A stretch of 12,039 bases of DNA. Origin: an uncultured Bacilli bacterium. GTDB taxonomy: Bacteria; Bacillota_I; Bacilli_A; RF39; UBA660. The notes beneath the pieces are model-generated. The model was not told the DNA's origin. It saw only the letters and a program-made list of their open reading frames with translations, and did no database searches. The stretch is taken from NCBI GenBank assembly GCA_910576985.1, contig CAJTLA010000044.1, positions 1 through 12,039 of the forward strand, written 5' to 3'. Shown one piece after another: positions 6,688-12,039 of this stretch. Made by a program: the position numbers and the translations under genes. Position 1 is the first letter of the stretch. Every line of letters begins with the position of its first letter.

Positions 6688-9523
6688 AATACTTACTTTT
6701 CTTTTAATTGCCATTTTATTTACAACTTCATTTTACAGAAATAAAACCATTGAAATTATTACCTATAGAAAAGAATGGAATGCAAATGCAGAAAGAATAA
6801 CACATACATTAAAGAATTTAGCAATATTTATAAAATTTAAAGATAGTGATACAAATGTGATTCATCATCTAGACGACGCGGCAAGCGTTTCTAATGCAGA
6901 AAAATTATATAACAGTGATCAACCAATTGAAATGAATAGCGTAAATGGAATTATTGAAGTACCATCCTTTAAAACTTATTACGAAAGAGAAAGCTATGGA
7001 AATTTATCAATTACAACAGAAATTTTTCCAAAATTGAATGGAATCGTAGCCTCATATGAGGATCCAAATCCAATTGGATATTACTTACAATACAATGACC
7101 AAAACCAAATCGGATACAAAAATAAAGACGAATTGCTTCAAAGAGAAACAGAACTTGTCAATAATGCAGTTGCCTATATTTCAAACCAGATTGGAAAAGA
7201 AGGAATTACTGCAAACGAAATAGATCCCAACAATGACGGAAAAATAGACGCGATCTCTTTTATCATAGAAGGACAAAAAAACCTACCATCTAGTATCAGT
7301 TGGAATGACTTACTTTGGTCACATAAACGAGATAATGACGGTATAAAAGAAACCATTTTGGGAAAAAACATTACAGCTTATAATTTATTATACGCTGAGG
7401 ATTATACTGAGTCAGCAAGCCTATTTTCATTAAACCGTGGAACATATGGAACCATGATACATGAATTTGGTCATACCTTAGGATATATGGATTTATATAA
7501 CTATGTAGAATCAACTTCAATGCCAGTAGGATTTTATGATATTATGGGGAATACAGTTGGTTCTAATCCACAACATTTTTTAACATACTTTACCAGTGAA
7601 TATCACCCAAATACAAATTGGCATAATCCGATTCCAGAAATCAATAAAACCACAAAAAACATAACATTATATAAACCAAAATTTATAGATCCAAATGAAA
7701 AAAGAGCCATAAAAATAAAAGCAGATAACAATAGTAATGAATTTTTTATCGTAGAATATCATGAAAAACAAAATACCTATGCATCTTATTCTGCAGACTC
7801 TAGTGGGATTATTGTATACCGAGTGAATGAAACCTATAAATATCATGGAAATAATGGAAACAATCATCATATATATGTATTTAGACCAAACGAAACCAAC
7901 TTAGGAGAAGGAAAAGGAAACTTATCTGAAGCCACATTAAATATGAAAAGGCCAACACTTGGAAAAACACTCGACTTAAATAATCACGATTTTGACAATC
8001 AAACAATACATTTTGCAGATGGATCTAATTCTGGAATTCAAATTCAAGTAACAAATGAGACAACAGAATCAATTACCTTTGATATCACATTTCCAGAATT
8101 TATTGGAGAGGGAACAAAAGACAATCCATATTTAATCAGTGATCCTGAAACATTTTTACACCTAATGACATTGAGTACCAAAAACAAATATTATAAATTA
8201 ACCGAAAATTTAGACTTTCGTAATATCTTGGATTATCCAATAATTAATTTTGAAGGAAACTTAGATGGAAATTATAAAACTTTGTCGAATATAAAAACAA
8301 ATGGTTCAGGAGTATTTAACAACATAGGAATTTATAATATTCATACAAAAATTGAAAATTTAACTGTAGAAAATATGATAGCCTATTCAAACAAAGGAAA
8401 CTACTTGGGGGGATTCGCAAATGTAGCAGAAAATATAACACTTAATAATGTTCATTTAAAAAGTGGGACTGTTACAAATGAAGGAACTGCTTTAAACGAT
8501 ATTGTATCTACTGGAGGAATGATTGGAAACGTGAACAATACAACAATTATAGAAAATTGCTCCTCAAACATGACAATTACAGCTCCTAAAAATATAGGAG
8601 GATTTATTGGAATTAACCAAAACGCTACAATAAAAAATAGTTTTGCATCAGGAACAATCAATGGAAACAACAATGTAGGAGGATTCATTGGCTTACAATC
8701 AATCACAGACCCAACATACAAAATCCCAGAAAACGTTTATTATCATATAGAAAATCAAAATATAAATGGAGTAGGTGGATATGCCAAAGCATTTCATAAT
8801 TTGGCTGTTTTAAATGAATCTTCCTTATCGAAAGGAATGATCAAGATTACAGTAACACCAAATGTTGAAATGTTTACGAATTCTAAAATGGATCTTCCAA
8901 TAACAATAACTCCAGATACCAATATTCCATACACAATCACTGTGGAAAACCCAAATATTTTAAAATATGAAAATGACCAGATTATCTCATTAGCCCCAGG
9001 ATCAACCAACTTATATATTGATATAGAAATAGGAACAGAAACAGTGAGACTGATAACAAATATCAATGTAAAAAAATCAGAAGAAATAAAATCAGAAGAA
9101 GACCTTTTAAATTATCTTGGAGTTACAAAAAAAAGCGGATATGTAACAGGATTTGATTTAGGAACCAGTATTAGAGATATTGAGAAAAATATTTCTAATA
9201 GTAATGCCAATTTAAAGAGCTTTAAAAATGCAAATAACGTAGAAATAAAAGAAGGAATTATATCAACTGGAATGAAATTCACCATAGCATTGAATAGTCA
9301 AGAATATACCTATACCGTAGTAATCAAAGGAGATGTCAATGGAGATGGAAAAATATTTGCAACCGATTATGTGAAAGTAAAAAATCACATTATGAACAAA
9401 AGCAACTTATCAGGAGCTTACCTACAAGCAGCAGACAGCAACAATGATGGAAAGATTTATGCGACTGATTATGTTCAAATAAAAAATCATATTATGGGAA
9501 AAACAGAAATTGTTCAAAAATAG
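6671..9523 (+). CDS. M6-like zinc metalloprotease with GLUG repeats and C-terminal dockerin
   Basis: This 950-residue exported protease starts at an ATG 6 bases after GGAGG, inside the end of the upstream gene. Residues ~7-21 are a hydrophobic segment after SRKNK. No clear signal peptidase site follows, so it may be a signal peptide or an N-terminal anchor. The catalytic domain resembles M6/immune inhibitor A peptidases. It has a Ca-like loop DPNNDGKID (185-193), the zinc motif HEFGHTLGYMD with His264, Glu265, His268 and Asp274 as likely third ligand, and a Met-turn YDIMG (Met292). From ~478 comes a GLUG-type beta-repeat region (GEGTKDNPY, repeated GGF[IA]G) to ~680, then an Ig-like segment (~722-805). 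A dockerin-associated module leads into a type I dockerin (~884-946) with two Ca loops, DVNGDGKIFATD (888-899) and DSNNDGKIYATD (922-933). It probably degrades extracellular or host proteins while docked to a cohesin-bearing partner. The substrate is unknown. Confidence 0.92.
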   Translation: MSRKNKILTFLLIAILFTTSFYRNKTIEIITYRKEWNANAERITHTLKNLAIFIKFKDSDTNVIHHLDDAASVSNAEKLYNSDQPIEMNSVNGIIEVPSFKTYYERESYGNLSITTEIFPKLNGIVASYEDPNPIGYYLQYNDQNQIGYKNKDELLQRETELVNNAVAYISNQIGKEGITANEIDPNNDGKIDAISFIIEGQKNLPSSISWNDLLWSHKRDNDGIKETILGKNITAYNLLYAEDYTESASLFSLNRGTYGTMIHEFGHTLGYMDLYNYVESTSMPVGFYDIMGNTVGSNPQHFLTYFTSEYHPNTNWHNPIPEINKTTKNITLYKPKFIDPNEKRAIKIKADNNSNEFFIVEYHEKQNTYASYSADSSGIIVYRVNETYKYHGNNGNNHHIYVFRPNETNLGEGKGNLSEATLNMKRPTLGKTLDLNNHDFDNQTIHFADGSNSGIQIQVTNETTESITFDITFPEFIGEGTKDNPYLISDPETFLHLMTLSTKNKYYKLTENLDFRNILDYPIINFEGNLDGNYKTLSNIKTNGSGVFNNIGIYNIHTKIENLTVENMIAYSNKGNYLGGFANVAENITLNNVHLKSGTVTNEGTALNDIVSTGGMIGNVNNTTIIENCSSNMTITAPKNIGGFIGINQNATIKNSFASGTINGNNNVGGFIGLQSITDPTYKIPENVYYHIENQNINGVGGYAKAFHNLAVLNESSLSKGMIKITVTPNVEMFTNSKMDLPITITPDTNIPYTITVENPNILKYENDQIISLAPGSTNLYIDIEIGTETVRLITNINVKKSEEIKSEEDLLNYLGVTKKSGYVTGFDLGTSIRDIEKNISNSNANLKSFKNANNVEIKEGIISTGMKFTIALNSQEYTYTVVIKGDVNGDGKIFATDYVKVKNHIMNKSNLSGAYLQAADSNNDGKIYATDYVQIKNHIMGKTEIVQK

Positions 9524-9564
9524 TACCTTACATCAAATTCCAAAGATCAAAAATTTATATTTTT

Positions 9565-9591
9565 TTAGCACTCAAACTTGACGAGTGCTAT
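9565..9591. promoter_or_regulatory. CIRCE operator (HrcA-binding site)
   Basis: TTAGCACTC (9565-9573), a 9-base spacer, then GAGTGCTAT (9583-9591) match the CIRCE inverted repeat with only the last base off consensus. HrcA repressor binds this element and releases it on heat or misfolded-protein stress. It overlaps the -35 box of the clpB promoter, so bound HrcA would block RNA polymerase directly. Confidence 0.95.
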
Positions 9592-9606
9592 TTTTAATGC
9601 TACAAT
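9578..9606 (+). promoter_or_regulatory. Sigma-A promoter of clpB
   Basis: TTGACG (9578-9583) and TACAAT (9601-9606) are 17 bases apart, with an extended -10 TG at 9598-9599. Transcription should begin near 9613. The -35 box lies in the spacer and right arm of the CIRCE element. The ribosome site AAGGAGGG (9634-9641) sits 6 bases before the ATG at 9648. Confidence 0.88.
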
Positions 9607-9647
9607 AGTATCGTTGATAAAATTCAACAAAAAAAGGAGGGATTTTT

Positions 9648-11771
9648 ATGAATGGTGGAAATCCATATGAAGAAAACTTAAAAAATGTATTAGAGAAATA
9701 TGGACGAGATATCGTAAAAAATGTAAAAGATGGAAAAGTAGATCCCGTAATTGGAAGGGATGATGAAGTAAGAAGTATTACTCGTATTCTTTCTAGAAAA
9801 ACCAAAAATAATCCAGTATTAATCGGAGAACCAGGGGTTGGAAAAACCGCGATTGTAGAAGGACTTGCGAGTCGAATTGTAAAGGGAGATGTACCAGCTT
9901 CTTTAAAAAATAAAAGAATTTGGGAACTAGATATGGGGGCCTTAATTGCAGGGGCCAAATATCGTGGAGAATTTGAAGAAAGACTGAAAGCAGTACTAAA
10001 AGAAATCAAAGAATCTGATGGGGAAATCATTATGTTTATTGATGAAATCCATATGATTGTAGGGGCTGGCGCATTAGAAGGGACTATGGATGCTGGAAAC
10101 ATGTTAAAACCAATGTTAGCTCGTGGTGAAATCAAAGTAATTGGGGCAACTACGTTAAGTGAATATCGAAAATATATTGAAAAAGATGGAGCATTAGAAA
10201 GACGATTTCAAAAAGTTATGGTAAAAGAACCAACTGTAACAGATACTATTACCATACTAAGAGGATTGAAACAACGCTTTGAAGTATATCATGGAGTTAA
10301 TATTAAAGACAAAGCCTTAATTGCAGCGGCGACTTTATCAGATCGTTATATTACAGATCGATTCTTACCAGATAAAGCAATTGACTTAGTTGATGAAGCA
10401 TGTGCAACAATTAAAGTACAAATGGACTCAGTTCCAACAGAATTAGATACACTTTCGAGAGAAATTATGCAATTAGAAATAGAATTACAGGCCATCAAAC
10501 GTGATAACGATGAATTATCAAAACATCGAGTATTAGAACTAAAAGATGAAATTGCAATTAAAAAGAAAAAAGAAAAAGAGCTTCGAGAAAAATGGCAAGA
10601 TGAAAAAAAAGTCAATGATGAAATCAAAGACAAAAAAGCAGAATTAGAAAAATCAAAATTCATGTTAGAACAAGCAGAAAATAACTATAATTTAGAAGAA
10701 GCAGCAAAACTTAGACATGGAACAATACCAAAATTAGAGCAGGAATTAGAACAACTAAAATCCAATGATAAATCAGAAATGTTAAGTGACACAGTGGATG
10801 ACGAAAATATCGCTTCGATTATTTCCAAATGGACAAATATTCCAATTCAAAAATTAGTCAGTGGTGAAAAAGAAAAGCTCATTCATTTAGAGAAAAATAT
10901 GAAAAAAAGAGTCAAAGGACAAGACGAGGCTCTCAAATTAGTGAGTGAAGCAATCATTCGCGCGAGAGCAGGAATTAAAGATCCAAATAGACCTATTGGT
11001 TCCTTTATCTTTTTGGGACCAACTGGAGTTGGAAAAACAGAAGTTGCTAGAACATTAGCATATGAACTATTTGATGATGAGCGTCATATGATTCGAATTG
11101 ATATGAGTGAATACATGGAGGCACATTCTGTATCGAGATTAGTAGGAGCTCCTCCAGGATATGTCGGATATGATGAAGGTGGACAACTAACAGAAGCTGT
11201 TAGAAGAAATCCTTACAGCATTATTTTGTTTGATGAAATAGAAAAAGCCCATAAAGATGTATTCAACATTTTACTTCAGATTTTAGATGATGGAAGAATT
11301 ACAGATGGACAAGGAAGAACTGTCGATTTTAAAAATACGATTATTATCATGACTTCTAACCTTGGTAGTGAATATATTTTAGAAAATAAAGAAAATAGTT
11401 GTGAATTAATCGATATAGAATTAAAACGAACATTCAAACCTGAATTTATCAATCGGATTGACGAAATTATTATTTTTAAATCACTCAAAAAAGAAATTGT
11501 TTATAATATTTTAGATAAGATTATTTCTGAAATTGAATATCGATTGAGAGACAAGCATTTAAAAATAGAAGTGACAAAAGAAGCAAAAGATTTTATCATT
11601 AATGAATCTTACGATGAAAGTTATGGAGCTCGTCCAATTAAACGTTATGTTAGTAGAAATTTGGAAACTTTATTAGCAGAAAAAATCATTTTAGATGAAA
11701 TTGATTTCGATAGTAAAATCATTGTTGAGGTAGAAAACAGTGAATTAACATTAAAAAATGTAGAAAAATAA
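9648..11771 (+). CDS. clpB: ClpB disaggregase lacking the N-terminal domain
   Basis: This is a 707-residue AAA+ unfoldase that, with DnaK, pulls proteins out of aggregates. The first ATPase domain has Walker A GEPGVGKT (60-67) and Walker B ending Asp132-Glu133. A Lys/Glu-rich coiled-coil middle domain (~265-390) has the length of ClpB rather than ClpC. The second ATPase domain has Walker A GPTGVGKT (457-464), Walker B with Asp529-Glu530, the pore motif GYVGYDEGG and the sensor motif NRIDEI. No ClpP-binding IGF/LGF loop is visible, so it should not feed a protease. The usual ~150-residue Clp N-terminal repeat domain is missing: the protein opens about 20 residues before KVDPVIGRDDE. This start is genuine, because a strong ribosome site and a CIRCE-controlled promoter lie immediately upstream with no room for the missing domain. 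Mycoplasma ClpB has the same layout. Confidence 0.96.
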   Translation: MNGGNPYEENLKNVLEKYGRDIVKNVKDGKVDPVIGRDDEVRSITRILSRKTKNNPVLIGEPGVGKTAIVEGLASRIVKGDVPASLKNKRIWELDMGALIAGAKYRGEFEERLKAVLKEIKESDGEIIMFIDEIHMIVGAGALEGTMDAGNMLKPMLARGEIKVIGATTLSEYRKYIEKDGALERRFQKVMVKEPTVTDTITILRGLKQRFEVYHGVNIKDKALIAAATLSDRYITDRFLPDKAIDLVDEACATIKVQMDSVPTELDTLSREIMQLEIELQAIKRDNDELSKHRVLELKDEIAIKKKKEKELREKWQDEKKVNDEIKDKKAELEKSKFMLEQAENNYNLEEAAKLRHGTIPKLEQELEQLKSNDKSEMLSDTVDDENIASIISKWTNIPIQKLVSGEKEKLIHLEKNMKKRVKGQDEALKLVSEAIIRARAGIKDPNRPIGSFIFLGPTGVGKTEVARTLAYELFDDERHMIRIDMSEYMEAHSVSRLVGAPPGYVGYDEGGQLTEAVRRNPYSIILFDEIEKAHKDVFNILLQILDDGRITDGQGRTVDFKNTIIIMTSNLGSEYILENKENSCELIDIELKRTFKPEFINRIDEIIIFKSLKKEIVYNILDKIISEIEYRLRDKHLKIEVTKEAKDFIINESYDESYGARPIKRYVSRNLETLLAEKIILDEIDFDSKIIVEVENSELTLKNVEK

Positions 11772-11786
11772 ATCTACATTTTTTTT
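11753..11786. terminator. Shared bidirectional terminator between clpB and the convergent gene
   Basis: AAAAAATGTAG (11753-11763) pairs with CTACATTTTTT (11774-11784) around a 10-base loop, with further T residues to 11786. The stem contains the last codons and stop of clpB. The A run on the left arm gives a T run on the minus strand, so it can also end the convergent gene, whose stop is at 11794-11796. Confidence 0.8.
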
Positions 11787-11793
11787 AGTGATA

Positions 11794-12039
11794 TCAACAA
11801 TGTATTTTATAATGTTTTTGAATTTCATTTTTAGAAAGATTAGTAGCTTCCATAATCAGTTCAATTGGAATTCCTTTTGAAAGTAAATTACAAGCGGTCT
11901 CAAGTTTTCCTTGTTTAGCACCGCGTTTTTCACCTCTTTTCTCGCCACGCTTTTCACCACGTTTTTCGCCTCGTTTTTGGCCTAATTCAAGACCTTCACG
12001 ATAAGCTTCCATTCTTCTAAATTTTTGTTCGTCATCAAA
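11794..12039 (-). CDS. PD-(D/E)XK nuclease family putative transposase (Rpn-like), C-terminal part only
   Basis: The frame is open to the window edge. Nine sense codons (FDDEQKFRR) precede the Met at 12010-12012, so that Met is internal and the gene continues to the right. What is seen is the typical tail of Rpn/PDDEXK_2-type putative transposases. It has an acidic-basic helix (DDEQKFRRMEAYREGLELGQK), a Gly-Glu-Lys-Arg repeat tract, and a short helical end (AC.LL..GI....I...TNLS..EI). The catalytic nuclease domain is outside the window, so activity cannot be judged. Members of this family have been linked to recombination-promoting DNA cleavage, and they often occur in many copies per genome. 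The gene is convergent with clpB. Confidence 0.82.
   Translation of the reverse strand, partial: FDDEQKFRRMEAYREGLELGQKRGEKRGEKRGEKRGEKRGAKQGKLETACNLLSKGIPIELIMEATNLSKNEIQKHYKIHC
11924..11983 (-). repeat. Five tandem 12-base units encoding GxKR repeats
   Basis: Five consecutive 12-base units on the plus strand (starting at 11924, 11936, 11948, 11960 and 11972) share the pattern CGTTTTTCRCCT with small changes. On the minus strand they encode repeated Gly-Glu-Lys-Arg inside the nuclease-family gene. Units that keep frame can be gained or lost by slippage without breaking the gene. Confidence 0.85.

Noticed and set aside
8400..8700. Repeated GGA-rich segments as a DNA repeat or CRISPR-like array
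   Set aside because: The repetition is at protein level (GGF[IA]G, GLUG-type motifs) with variable spacing and no conserved DNA unit.
5341..9523. A cellulosome gene cluster
   Set aside because: A dockerin is present, but there is no glycoside hydrolase, carbohydrate-binding module or clear scaffoldin. The enzyme is a protease.
9550..9566. Terminator after the protease gene (AAAAATTTATATTTTT)
   Set aside because: The possible stem is short and made only of A-T pairs. It is too weak to call, and no other hairpin is visible in 9524-9564.
9572..10135. 187-codon minus-strand reading frame opposite clpB
   Set aside because: It lies antisense to strongly conserved clpB codons and to the CIRCE/promoter region, has Ser/Phe/Ile-rich content and resembles no known protein.
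9648..11771. ClpC or ClpA instead of ClpB
   Set aside because: The long coiled-coil middle domain is ClpB-like, no ClpP-binding loop is visible, and the UVR-type ClpC layout is not present.
1..12039. Mycoplasma-type code (TGA read as Trp)
   Set aside because: All main reading frames are full length with TGG for Trp and end in TAA under the standard bacterial code.

Overview
The window looks like an AT-rich, low-GC Gram-positive genome of the Bacilli, possibly close to the Mollicutes-related gut lineages. The reasons are the A/T-ending codons, strong AGGAGG-type ribosome sites, a HrcA/CIRCE heat-shock operator, a ClpB without its N-terminal domain (as in mycoplasmas), and an M6-like protease ending in a dockerin. 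TGA is not read as Trp: every main reading frame is intact under the standard bacterial code, with Trp encoded by TGG. The lineage is an inference.

Layout. (1) 1-3156: the C-terminal 1051 residues of a very large, probably alpha-helical protein that I cannot name; its start lies left of the window. (2) 3338-4633: a compact large-type serine recombinase. (3) 4634-5260: a scar region. Directly after the recombinase lies the last 47 codons of a seryl-tRNA synthetase gene (serS) with its own terminator. About 340 bases further on are a short recombinase-like C-terminal remnant and then a second, more decayed copy of the same serS segment. Both copies begin at the same codon. I read this as the right end of an integrative element inserted in the 3' part of serS, next to the scar of an older element at the same site. 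The large protein would then be element cargo, possibly defence-related. (4) 5341-9523: a two-gene operon with overlapping genes. The first product is secreted and membrane-anchored, with a beta-sandwich N-domain, a Pro/Ser/Thr linker and a cadherin-like domain. The second is a zinc metalloprotease with GLUG-type repeats and a C-terminal type I dockerin. The pair may form a surface protease assembly. (5) 9565-11771: clpB under a CIRCE operator that overlaps the -35 box of a near-consensus promoter. (6) 11794-12039: on the minus strand, the C-terminal end of a PD-(D/E)XK nuclease-type putative transposase, convergent with clpB and sharing a probable bidirectional terminator.

The left 5.2 kb (T-rich coding, element-like) and the right 6.8 kb (host-like, A-rich coding, ordinary surface and chaperone genes) differ visibly in codon flavour. 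The change falls at the serS scars. I saw no tRNA, rRNA or CRISPR array.
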